From the NCBI GenBank assembly GCA_026400595.1, contig JAPLOT010000110.1, positions 1-5,196 of the forward strand: DNA of 5,196 nt, written 5' to 3'. The first letter of the stretch is position 1, and the number at the start of each line of letters is the position of its first letter. Both the position numbers and the translations under genes were made by a program. The notes below the pieces were generated by a model. The model searched no databases and was not told where the DNA came from. It saw only the letters and a program-made list of their open reading frames with translations. Shown here in pieces: positions 1 to 5,196 of this stretch. Origin of the DNA: Alphaproteobacteria bacterium (GTDB taxonomy: Bacteria; Pseudomonadota; Alphaproteobacteria; Rhizobiales; Aestuariivirgaceae).

Positions 1-480
1 GCCGAATTGCGCCGTAAGCTGCTGCCAGCGGTCACCATCCAGGTCGAGATTGATTCCAAATGCCTCATAGGGAATCCGCGGTCCGGCTTCATCCCGCCGG
101 GCAAGCCCTTCGGCAAATTCCTGACTCTGCACCAAATCACGCTCGAGTTCGGCGAGTTCCCGACGCTGAACGTCGGTCGTGAGGAGCGGGCGCAAGCGTT
201 CGAGGGCAATCAGGGCCTCCCGGAACTCCCGGGCACGACGGTGCACCAGTGCGCGTGCCAGCGACCAGTTCGATTGCGGTATGAGCGCTTCTGCTCTGGA
301 CAGCCGCTCCTTGGCGATCTTCGGCAGATTCCGCAATGATGCGATGCGCACCCATTCCCGATAGAGGGATTCAGCACGTCCTCCGGCCGCGATGGACTTC
401 GAGATCAAGTCATCGGCGGCGCCGAGCTGGCCTGACTTCAGAAGCGCATTGTATTCCGCGAATGCCTTTTGCTCTGACAA
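1..480 (-). CDS. TPR-like helical repeat protein, partial (runs off the left edge)
   Basis: An open frame reads leftward without a stop to base 1, so the C-terminus is missing; about 160 codons are visible. The translation is rich in Leu, Ala, Arg and Glu with TPR-like spacing: a helix pair around AEYNALLKSGQLGAADDLI, then LYREWVRIASLRNLPKIAKE, then WSLARALVHRRAREFREALI, then a charged helix ending near ERDLVQSQEF. After this the character changes to PYEAFGINLDLDGDRW, perhaps the start of another domain. The end given here is a TTG at 480-478, the only non-CTG start candidate near the beginning. It is weak, because the purine run AAGGGG lies only 3 nt upstream. The same frame stays open upstream to 675 and enters the end of the membrane-protein gene at 552-755, so this may be the C-terminal part of that protein after a frameshift. 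The coding call is good; start and function are unknown. TPR domains usually mediate protein-protein contacts. Confidence 0.6.
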   Translation of the reverse strand, partial: MSEQKAFAEYNALLKSGQLGAADDLISKSIAAGGRAESLYREWVRIASLRNLPKIAKERLSRAEALIPQSNWSLARALVHRRAREFREALIALERLRPLLTTDVQRRELAELERDLVQSQEFAEGLARRDEAGPRIPYEAFGINLDLDGDRWQQLTAQFG

Positions 481-551
481 TTGCCCCTTCGCATGTTGAC
501 TGAAACGAAAACCGTGATGGTGGAGAGCGACAGACCCGGCTACGCCCGGCG

Positions 552-755
552 TCAGATGTAGAAGTAGGCGCCGGCCAGGACGGCCGCTGTCGCCGTCGCG
601 ATCGCAAGAATCCAGATCATGTCGCCGAGATGAAAGCCGGACGAGGGCTCTTCGAGGGAGAGAACCTCTTCCTGATCACCGACGGACTCGTTGGCCATCC
701 CCGGCTTTGTTGCCGTCTGCGCTCCGTTCGCCGGTTGATAGCGGCCGAAGGCCAT
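552..755 (-). CDS. Small single-pass membrane protein, possibly the N-terminal part of a frameshifted larger protein
   Basis: A 67-residue protein starting at ATG 755-753. AGGGAG at 771-766 (10 nt spacing) or GGAG at 762-759 (3 nt) could serve as the ribosome binding site. A TTG start at 791 would add 12 residues but has no better support. Residues 1-45 are hydrophilic and acidic (GDQEEVLSLEEPSSG), and residues 46-67 form one hydrophobic helix, MIWILAIATATAAVLAGAYF, ending two residues before the stop. A membrane anchor that stops at the end of the helix is unusual. The -1 frame continues directly into the TPR-like frame that runs to base 1, which suggests this is the anchor of a larger bitopic protein (cytoplasmic N-terminus, TPR domain outside). 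I do not recognise the family. It could also be a genuine small membrane protein. Confidence 0.55.
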   Translation of the reverse strand: MAFGRYQPANGAQTATKPGMANESVGDQEEVLSLEEPSSGFHLGDMIWILAIATATAAVLAGAYFYI

Positions 756-824
756 GGGCTCCGCTCTCCCTCTCGATACTCGACCCTTCAAGAGTTTACA
801 TCAGCCGCCGTTAACGCAATGTAA
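756..824. promoter_or_regulatory. Short divergent spacer between the membrane-protein gene and the RTX frame
   Basis: Sixty-nine bases separate the two divergent coding frames. On the minus strand, CTTGAAG occurs twice (837-831 and 792-786). The upstream copy gives a TTGAAG that resembles a -35, but no good -10 follows at 16-18 nt (only TAACGG or TTAACG). A promoter for the minus-strand gene is expected around here, but none can be assigned with confidence. No start codon or ribosome binding site suited to the RTX frame is visible. Confidence 0.3.
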
Positions 825-965
825 GCCGGACTTCAAGAATTCGGCCGCGCAGCCAAGCTCACGGTTTCCAAAACGACTGATTTCTCCGGACTGCCGCTGC
901 TACAGATCGACGTAATCGAATTCGTCAACGGGCCAGGAACCACGGCCATTGCGACGTTTTCTGGA
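825..965 (+). other. Start-less in-frame extension of the RTX gene (likely coding remnant)
   Basis: These 47 codons lie in the same frame as the RTX gene that follows, between a TAA at 822-824 and the GTG at 966. They contain no ATG, GTG or TTG. The translation still looks like protein of the same family, with segments TDFSGLPLLQIDVIEF and GTTAIATFSGVQLG. As I recall, bacterial RTX proteins carry this type of module ahead of a stretch resembling NLSGWQFMDWDASD and the first calcium-binding repeats. This suggests the gene once started farther upstream and lost its 5' end, or that a frameshift lies nearby. The family resemblance is from memory, not from a search. Confidence 0.45.
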
Positions 966-1838
966 GTGCAGCTCGGCTCGCCACGAGTATCCCCGCAGGC
1001 GCTGATCGATGGCAGCGCGGGAAGCAATGCGATTGTTGTGAACGGGACTGGTACACCGGTGAACTTGTCGGGCTGGCAGTTCATGGACTGGGACGCATCG
1101 GACAGCGTCCTGATCCGGGGCAACTCGCTGTCGGAAACCCTTACCGGATCGTCCCAGAATGATACAATCCTGGGTCTGGGCGGCAGCGACACCATCGATG
1201 GCGGCGCAGGCGACGATGTGATCGAGGGGGGCCGATCGATCGACCGGCTGAACGGCGGCAGTGGAATCGACACGCTGAGCTATCTGGGTTCCACTTCGGC
1301 CGTGACCGTGAATCTGGCAACCGGTCAGGCCAGCGGCGGCGACGCGTTCGGCGATCGTTATTCGGGGTTCGAAAACATCGTGGGCAGCGCATACAACGAT
1401 ACGCTGACGGGTGACGCCGGCGCAAACGCGCTCAGCGGCGAGAACGGCAATGATCGCTTGAGCGGCGGTCTGGGCGAGGACGTCCTGACCGGCGGCAAGG
1501 GCCGCGACACGCTGACAGGCGGCGGCGATGAGGACCGCTTCGTCTATACGGCCATCGACCAGTCCGTGGTTGGCAGCAACCGCGACGTCATCACAGATTT
1601 CCGCCAATCGGAAGGAGACCTGATCGATCTGTCGGCCATCGATGCCATTCCGAATGGTGCCGACAATCAGTTCGACTTCATTGGCACCGGCGCATTCACG
1701 GCATCCGGGCAGGTTCGTTATCAGATCAGCAACGGCCAGACGATCATCCAGGTGAACCAGGGCGGAAGCCTTGCAGCAGACATGGAGATCGCCCTGTCCG
1801 GAACCCATGTGCTAACCGCCAGCGACTTCATACTCTGA
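966..1838 (+). CDS. RTX calcium-binding repeat protein with type I secretion-like C-terminus (probably 5'-truncated)
   Basis: A 290-residue product if GTG 966 is used; this start cuts into a conserved-looking segment, so the real N-terminus is probably lost. Residues 1-57 form a non-repeat module (NLSGWQFMDWDASD, 33-46). Residues 60-105 hold the first glycine/aspartate nonapeptide block (GLGGSDTIDGGAGDDVIEGG, then NGGSGIDTL). Residues 106-140 are the spacer common between RTX blocks (VTVNLATGQASGGDAFGDRY, then FENIVGS). Residues 143-190 hold a second block (NDTLTGDAGANALSGENGND, GGLGEDVLTGGKGRDTL). RTX nonapeptides bind Ca2+ and fold into a parallel beta-roll after export. Residues 207-290 resemble the C-terminal region of serralysin-like type I substrates (DVITDFRQSEGDLIDLSAID, ending TASDFIL). 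No ABC exporter, membrane fusion protein or enzyme domain is visible, so the role cannot be inferred. A long open frame on the opposite strand is a by-product of the repeat composition. Confidence 0.75.
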   Translation: MQLGSPRVSPQALIDGSAGSNAIVVNGTGTPVNLSGWQFMDWDASDSVLIRGNSLSETLTGSSQNDTILGLGGSDTIDGGAGDDVIEGGRSIDRLNGGSGIDTLSYLGSTSAVTVNLATGQASGGDAFGDRYSGFENIVGSAYNDTLTGDAGANALSGENGNDRLSGGLGEDVLTGGKGRDTLTGGGDEDRFVYTAIDQSVVGSNRDVITDFRQSEGDLIDLSAIDAIPNGADNQFDFIGTGAFTASGQVRYQISNGQTIIQVNQGGSLAADMEIALSGTHVLTASDFIL

Positions 1839-1930
1839 ATCCACGCGCGCTCCTAAACCTCTGCTTTTATTGACATTGATGGTCAAACCCGGTAGCGGGC
1901 AGGCAGGATTATCGCCAAGGACGGCTTACC
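1839..1930. other. Intergenic spacer between the RTX gene and the META-domain gene
   Basis: Ninety-two bases, locally more AT-rich just after the RTX stop. TTGACA at 1870-1875 matches a -35 consensus, but 17 nt downstream there is only TAGCGG, a poor -10. TTGAC 1870-1874 and GTCAA 1882-1886 form a 5-bp inverted repeat, and CCCG-GTAG-CGGG lies at 1888-1899. Neither is followed by a T-run, so no terminator is called. If the META gene has its own promoter it is most likely here, but I cannot place it. Confidence 0.4.
1917..1921 (+). promoter_or_regulatory. Ribosome binding site of the META-domain gene
   Basis: AAGGA lies 9 nt before ATG 1931. This supports the first of two adjacent ATG codons (1931 and 1934) as the start. 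Confidence 0.6.
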
Positions 1931-2350
1931 ATGATGACGACCGCTTCCCTTCCCTGCCGGGTGGGCCTCGCTTTGGGCCTGGCACTGGCTGCTTCCACCA
2001 TCGCCTCGGCCAAGGGCCTGAGCGGACATCTGCACGGCTCAGAGTGGGGCTTCGTTGGCGACCCGGCGGGCGCTGAACGCTTCGTGCAGTTCACCGGCGG
2101 AAAGCGCCTCGTCGGCTCGGGTGGCTGCAACCGCTTCTCAGGTTCATTCGATCATGACGACGACATGCTGGCCATCGGTCCTTTGATCTCGACCCGCCGT
2201 GCCTGCGCCTCCGATGTGATGCAGCGTGAGCAGGACTTCTTCCAGCTTTTCCAGCAGGTCCGCGCGGCGGACGCCACTCATCTGGAACTGGTCCTGAAGG
2301 ATGCAGACGGAAAGGTTCTGGCGACGCTGCGCCGCCGCGATCCCGACTGA
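1931..2350 (+). CDS. Exported META-domain protein (HslJ-like)
   Basis: A 139-residue protein. Residues 1-27 form a Sec signal peptide: an Arg at 10, a hydrophobic core VGLALGLALAAS (11-22), and an ASA cleavage motif at 25-27. There is no lipobox cysteine after the core, so the product is expected in the periplasm or secreted rather than lipid-anchored. Residues 34-134 match the META domain of HslJ: HGSEWGFVGD near the start, GSGGCNRFSGSF at 63-72 (the family's GCN motif, Cys66), IGPLISTRRAC at 82-92 (Cys92), and MQREQDFFQLFQQV at 97-110, ending with a strand LELVLKDADGKVLATLRR. META-domain proteins are linked to heat-shock or novobiocin resistance (HslJ) and motility in some bacteria, but the biochemical role is not settled. 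The gene stands alone on this strand, and its TGA (2348-2350) touches the convergent sufA stop. Confidence 0.85.
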   Translation: MMTTASLPCRVGLALGLALAASTIASAKGLSGHLHGSEWGFVGDPAGAERFVQFTGGKRLVGSGGCNRFSGSFDHDDDMLAIGPLISTRRACASDVMQREQDFFQLFQQVRAADATHLELVLKDADGKVLATLRRRDPD

Positions 2351-2737
2351 TCAGGCTTCGGCGCCAGCCTCGCCGGCAGGCTTCAGCTGCACGCTTTCGC
2401 CGCAGCCACAGGCCGAAACCTGGTTGGGGTTGTTGAACACGAAGCCTGATTTGAGGGCTGTCGACTGGAAGTCCATCTGTGTGCCGAGCAGGAACATCAT
2501 CGCCTTGGCGTCGATCAGGACCTTCACTCCCTTGTCTTCGACAACCTCGTCGAAGGGCTTCTGATCCTCGGCCCATTCCATGGTGTATTCCATGCCGGCG
2601 CAGCCGCCATTCTTGACGCCGATGCGAAGGCCGAGAACCGGCTTCTCCGACTTGGCGATGATCTGCCGTACGCGCTCTGCGGCGGCATCGGTCAGGGTCA
2701 TGACTTGCGGGCGTGGGCGGGGCGTAGCTGTAGCCAT
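2351..2737 (-). CDS. sufA: A-type iron-sulfur cluster carrier, SufA/IscA family
   Basis: A 128-residue protein. A-type carriers accept Fe-S clusters from the SufBCD scaffold and pass them to apo-enzymes in the cytoplasm. After a short Pro/Arg-rich tail (1-11), the HesB-like domain runs from about MTLTDAAAERV to the end. The three cluster-ligand cysteines are present: Cys46 in GVKNGGCAGMEY and Cys110/Cys112 in the C-terminal SACGCGES motif. ATG 2737 is preferred over an in-frame GTG at 2752, because AGGA at 2747-2744 gives 6 nt spacing and the GTG would lie inside the previous gene. The 10-residue tail after the CGCGES motif (ending AGEAGAEA) is common in alphaproteobacterial members. This is the last gene of the suf operon, 8 nt after the DUF59 gene, and is likely cotranscribed with it. 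ErpA or IscA naming is possible, but the context favours SufA. Confidence 0.93.
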   Translation of the reverse strand: MATATPRPRPQVMTLTDAAAERVRQIIAKSEKPVLGLRIGVKNGGCAGMEYTMEWAEDQKPFDEVVEDKGVKVLIDAKAMMFLLGTQMDFQSTALKSGFVFNNPNQVSACGCGESVQLKPAGEAGAEA

Positions 2738-2743
2738 GGTTGA

Positions 2744-2747
2744 TCCT
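2744..2747 (-). promoter_or_regulatory. Ribosome binding site of sufA overlapping the upstream stop codon
   Basis: AGGA on the minus strand lies 6 nt before ATG 2737 and overlaps the TAG stop (2748-2746) of the DUF59 gene. This points to translational coupling and decides the sufA start. Confidence 0.6.
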
Positions 2748-3120
2748 ACCACATATTGAGCGCGACGCGCGCTTCATCAGACATGCGGCTATGGTCCCAG
2801 GGCGGATCGAAGACGATGGTTGCCTTGCAGCTTGCCACCCCCGGCACCGATGACACCGCATTCTCGACCCAGCCGGGCATGTCGCCTGCGACCGGGCAGC
2901 CCGGAGCGGTCAGGGTCATTTCGATCGCCACGTTGCGATCGTCGTCGATATCGACCTTGTAGATCAGGCCCAGCTCGTAGATGTCCACCGGGATTTCTGG
3001 GTCATAGACCGTCTTGAGGGCCGCAACGATGTCATCCGTCATGCGCGCCAGCTCCTCGGCCGGTATGGCCGAAGGATCAGGCGCGTTTTCAACAGGGGTC
3101 TGGGTCGCCGCGTCCATCAT
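2746..3120 (-). CDS. sufT: DUF59/MIP18-family SUF system assembly protein (SufT-type)
   Basis: A 124-residue cytoplasmic protein of the family to which SufT and eukaryotic CIA2/MIP18 belong, implicated in Fe-S protein maturation. Residues 1-22 are a Pro/Glu-rich tail with no visible motif. The DUF59 domain then runs from about residue 23 to 110, with the hallmark DPEIPVDIYELGLIYKV at 40-56, TLTAPGCPVAGDMPGWV at 69-85 (conserved Cys75), and FDPPWDHSRMSDEAR at 104-118. The start ATG 3120-3118 overlaps the sufS stop as ATGA. A second ATG at 3117 is also possible and would shorten the protein by one residue. GGAGG at 3133-3129 gives 8 nt spacing. The position between sufS and sufA is standard in alphaproteobacterial suf operons. 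The exact biochemical step is inferred from family and context, not from the sequence. Confidence 0.9.
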   Translation of the reverse strand: MMDAATQTPVENAPDPSAIPAEELARMTDDIVAALKTVYDPEIPVDIYELGLIYKVDIDDDRNVAIEMTLTAPGCPVAGDMPGWVENAVSSVPGVASCKATIVFDPPWDHSRMSDEARVALNMW

Positions 3121-4337
3121 CCGAAAATCCTCCGGGCAGAGATAAGCGCTTCTGCAAGAACATCAACCTCTTCGAGTGTGTTGTACATGCCAAAGGAGGC
3201 GCGGCACGTGGCGGTGACACCGAAGCGCTGCAGCAGCGGCTGGGTACAGTGGGTTCCGGCGCGAACGGCAACGCCGGCCCTGTCGATCACGGTGGCGACG
3301 TCATGGGCATGAGCTCCGTCCATGGTGAAGGACACGATGGCGCCCTTGTTCCTTGCCCGCCCGAAGATCCGCAGTGAGTTGATCTCCGACAGCCGCGCCA
3401 TGGCGTGGTCGCGCAGTCTGGCCTCGTGGGCCGCAATGTTGGCGAGCCCCACGCCGCGCATGTAGTCCAATGCCGCGCCGAGACCGATGGCCTGGACGAT
3501 GGCAGGGGTTCCGGCTTCGAAGCGGTGCGGCGGCGCGTTGTAGGTCACGTTGTCCACCGTCACCTCGTTGATCATCTCGCCGCCACCCTGATAGGGCGGC
3601 ATCGATTTGAGCAGGTCAGCCTTGCCGTACAGCACGCCGATGCCCGTTGGCCCATAGGTCTTGTGACCGGTGAAGACGTAGAAATCGGCATCGAGGGCCT
3701 GGACATCGATGGGCATATGCACGGCCGCCTGGCTACCATCGACCAGAACCGGAATACCGCGCGCATGGGCGATCTTGATGACCTCGGCAATGGGCACGAT
3801 GGTGCCCAGCGCATTGGACATCTGGGTAACGGCCACGATTCTGGTGCGTGGCGTCAACAGTTTCTCGAATTCGTCGAGCAGGAAGTTTCCGTCATCGTCG
3901 ATGGGCGCCCATTTCAGTACCGCGCCGTTGCGCTCACGGTGAAAATGCCAGGGCACGATGTTGGAATGATGCTCGAGGATGGAAAGTACGATCTCGTCGC
4001 CCTCGCCGATCACCATGCCGCCGAAGCTCTGGGCCACGAGGTTGATCGCCTCCGTCGCATTGCGGGTGAAGATGATCTGGTCCTTTGACGGCGCGTTAAG
4101 GAAGGCCCGCACGCTCTCGCGGGCATCCTCGAAGGCCTGGGTGGCGGCGTTGGAGAGGAAGTGCAGCCCGCGATGCACGTTTGCATACTCTTCCCGGTAG
4201 CTCTTCATGATCGCGTCCAGCACCTGCTGCGGTTTTTGCGCAGAGGCGGCATTGTCAAGATAGACCAACGGCTTGCCATAAACCTCGCGGGAGAGGATGG
4301 GGAAATCGCGGCGGATGGCAGCCACGTCGAAGGCCAT
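3117..4337 (-). CDS. sufS: Cysteine desulfurase SufS (class V aminotransferase fold, group II)
   Basis: A full-length 406-residue PLP enzyme that converts L-cysteine to L-alanine and leaves a persulfide on its active-site Cys, the sulfur source for SUF cluster assembly. The length and numbering agree with E. coli SufS as I recall it. His123 lies in ILEHHSNIVPW, Asp200 and Gln203 in VLVDGSQAAVH, the PLP lysine is Lys226 in FTGHKTYGPTG, the catalytic Cys364 is in RAGTHCTQPLL, and Arg379 is in TATCRASFGMYNT. YLDNAASAQKP (26-36) and FTRNATEAINLV (90-101) are typical N-terminal motifs. Position 363 is Thr (THC), where E. coli has His (HHC). The ATG at 4337 has GGGAGG at 4351-4346 with 8 nt spacing, located in the end of sufD. 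One base separates it from the sufD stop, and its own stop overlaps the DUF59 start. No SufE gene is visible in this window. Confidence 0.96.
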   Translation of the reverse strand: MAFDVAAIRRDFPILSREVYGKPLVYLDNAASAQKPQQVLDAIMKSYREEYANVHRGLHFLSNAATQAFEDARESVRAFLNAPSKDQIIFTRNATEAINLVAQSFGGMVIGEGDEIVLSILEHHSNIVPWHFHRERNGAVLKWAPIDDDGNFLLDEFEKLLTPRTRIVAVTQMSNALGTIVPIAEVIKIAHARGIPVLVDGSQAAVHMPIDVQALDADFYVFTGHKTYGPTGIGVLYGKADLLKSMPPYQGGGEMINEVTVDNVTYNAPPHRFEAGTPAIVQAIGLGAALDYMRGVGLANIAAHEARLRDHAMARLSEINSLRIFGRARNKGAIVSFTMDGAHAHDVATVIDRAGVAVRAGTHCTQPLLQRFGVTATCRASFGMYNTLEEVDVLAEALISARRIFG

Positions 4338-4338
4338 G

Positions 4339-5196
4339 TCAGCGGCCTCCCGTGTGGTCGATCAGCCAGGCCTCGGCAAAGTCGGAGAGCGCCTGGCGCA
4401 GGCCATCATGCTCGACGGTCTCGAAGGCTTCTCCGGCGAAGGCGGCAATCAGCAGCGCCTTGGCTTCCCTTTCCGGAATCCCCCGGGACTCGAGATAGAA
4501 GAGATGATCATGATCGAGATCGCCCGAGGTGGCGCCATGACCGCAGACCACGTCATCTGCAAAGATTTCCAGTTCCGGCTTGGCGTCGAACTCCGCCGTC
4601 TCCGACAGAAGCAGCCCGTGGCTCGACTGCTTGCCATCGGTCTTCTGGGCATCCTTGCGGACCATGACCTTGCCCTGGAAGATGCCGCGCGCTGAATCGT
4701 CCATGACGCACTTGTAGAGTTCGCGGCTGGTGCAGTGTGGCACCCGGTGATCCACGACGAGACGCGTATCCGCATGCTGGCGGCCGGCCAACAGATAGCT
4801 ACCGCTGATCCTGGCCTCGGCGCCGGAGCCGTCCATGATGTAGGTGCCGTTCTGACGGTTGACGCGGGCGCCCGAAGTCAGCGTGAAATCGCGCAACACG
4901 GCGCCTTCGGACAGTGTCACATGGGTATGCGAAAGATGAAGCGCATCGGCGGACTCGCGGTCCGCCTTGATCCGATCCAGCCGCGCGCCCTTGCCCAACG
5001 CGATCTCGGTTACCGGATTGGCGAGATAGGCCCCCTCGCCCAAATGAGTCTCGATCACGGTGGCGGAGCTGCCGGGCGCTACCTCGATCACCGTACGAGT
5101 GGCGATGGTGCGGGCTTCCCCCCGCGTCGCCACATGGATGATCTCGATCGGCGTATCGGCGCTGCCCGTGAGACGCAATCGCGCGCCATCGGTCAC
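4339..5196 (-). CDS. sufD: SufD scaffold subunit, C-terminal part (5' end outside the window)
   Basis: 285 residues of SufD, a subunit of the SufBC2D complex on which clusters are built in the cytoplasm. The frame is open to the right edge. The GTG at 5196 is probably an internal valine codon rather than the start, because full SufD proteins are usually above 400 residues. The visible part is the right-handed beta-helix core: repeated short strands and turns such as VTLSEGAVLRDFTLTSGARV, then GTYIMDGSGAEARISGSYLL, then DARGIFQGKV-like segments. The C-terminal helical domain follows. The conserved site DDVVCGHGAT carries Cys218 and His220 (fragment numbering), corresponding to the E. coli SufD residues Cys358 and His360 as I recall them. 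The SufB/SufD family hallmark FYLESRGIPEREAKALL follows. The stop lies one base before sufS. sufB and sufC are expected beyond the right edge. Confidence 0.95.
   Translation of the reverse strand: MTDGARLRLTGSADTPIEIIHVATRGEARTIATRTVIEVAPGSSATVIETHLGEGAYLANPVTEIALGKGARLDRIKADRESADALHLSHTHVTLSEGAVLRDFTLTSGARVNRQNGTYIMDGSGAEARISGSYLLAGRQHADTRLVVDHRVPHCTSRELYKCVMDDSARGIFQGKVMVRKDAQKTDGKQSSHGLLLSETAEFDAKPELEIFADDVVCGHGATSGDLDHDHLFYLESRGIPEREAKALLIAAFAGEAFETVEHDGLRQALSDFAEAWLIDHTGGR

Noticed and set aside
7..364. Plus-strand frames of 110 and 61 codons at the left edge
   Set aside because: They lie opposite the better TPR-like minus-strand frame and show no protein-like periodicity.
1231..1246. 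GATC-rich palindromic stretch within the RTX gene
   Set aside because: It is explained by codons for an RTX repeat region, with no other sign of a regulatory site.
900..1808. 302-codon open frame on the minus strand opposite the RTX gene
   Set aside because: It mirrors the repetitive GC-rich RTX codons, has no recognisable domain, and overlaps a frame with clear RTX motifs. It is a composition artefact.
1870..1898. TTGACA-like promoter before the META gene
   Set aside because: The -35 match is good, but the -10 at the right distance (TAGCGG) is poor; not strong enough to call.
2320..2336. Possible hairpin GGCGAC-GCTGC-GCCGCC as a sufA terminator
   Set aside because: The stem is only 6 bp with a G-T wobble in the minus-strand transcript, no true T-run follows, and it lies in the META coding sequence, so chance in GC-rich DNA is likely.
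2091..2861. 256-codon minus-strand frame across the META, sufA and DUF59 genes
   Set aside because: It spans three genes with firm family motifs in other frames, and its translation is Arg/Pro-rich low-complexity sequence.
3405..4088. 227-codon plus-strand frame inside sufS
   Set aside because: It lies wholly antisense to a full-length sufS with all catalytic residues; its translation shows no family motif.
4161..4695. Plus-strand frames of 168 and 132 codons
   Set aside because: They are antisense to the sufD/sufS junction and have no domain resemblance.

Overview
The window looks like chromosomal DNA of an alphaproteobacterium. It is GC-rich, uses C/G-ending codons, and carries the gene order sufD-sufS-sufT(DUF59)-sufA that is typical of alphaproteobacterial SUF operons. 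I cannot fix the genus from this sequence.

Right half (2351-5196, minus strand): the promoter-distal end of a SUF iron-sulfur cluster assembly operon. It reads, in transcription order, sufD (its 5' end lies beyond the window), sufS, a DUF59/SufT-type gene, and an A-type carrier gene (sufA). The genes are packed with gaps of 1 to 8 nt or a 4-nt ATGA overlap, and each internal start has its own purine-rich ribosome binding site. SufS takes sulfur from cysteine. SufD is part of the SufBCD scaffold, which receives the sulfur and builds clusters. SufA and the DUF59 protein act in carrying and delivering clusters.

Middle (825-2350, plus strand): first a calcium-binding RTX-repeat protein with a C-terminal region like that of type I secretion substrates. 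Its recognisable coding frame extends upstream of any usable start codon, so it looks 5'-truncated. Next comes a small exported META-domain protein (HslJ-like). Its stop codon directly abuts the stop codon of the convergent sufA gene.

Left edge (1-755, minus strand): a 67-residue protein with one C-terminal membrane helix, followed at once, in the -1 frame, by an open frame that leaves the window at base 1. That open frame encodes TPR-like helical repeats and has no conventional start near its beginning. The simplest reading is one membrane-anchored TPR protein split by a 1-base frameshift; two separate genes remain possible.

No RNA gene, CRISPR array, insertion sequence or convincing terminator was seen. 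I found no clear sign of a new biological system. The two oddities worth checking are the split membrane/TPR gene and the start-less RTX gene, which lie head to head about 70 bases apart.
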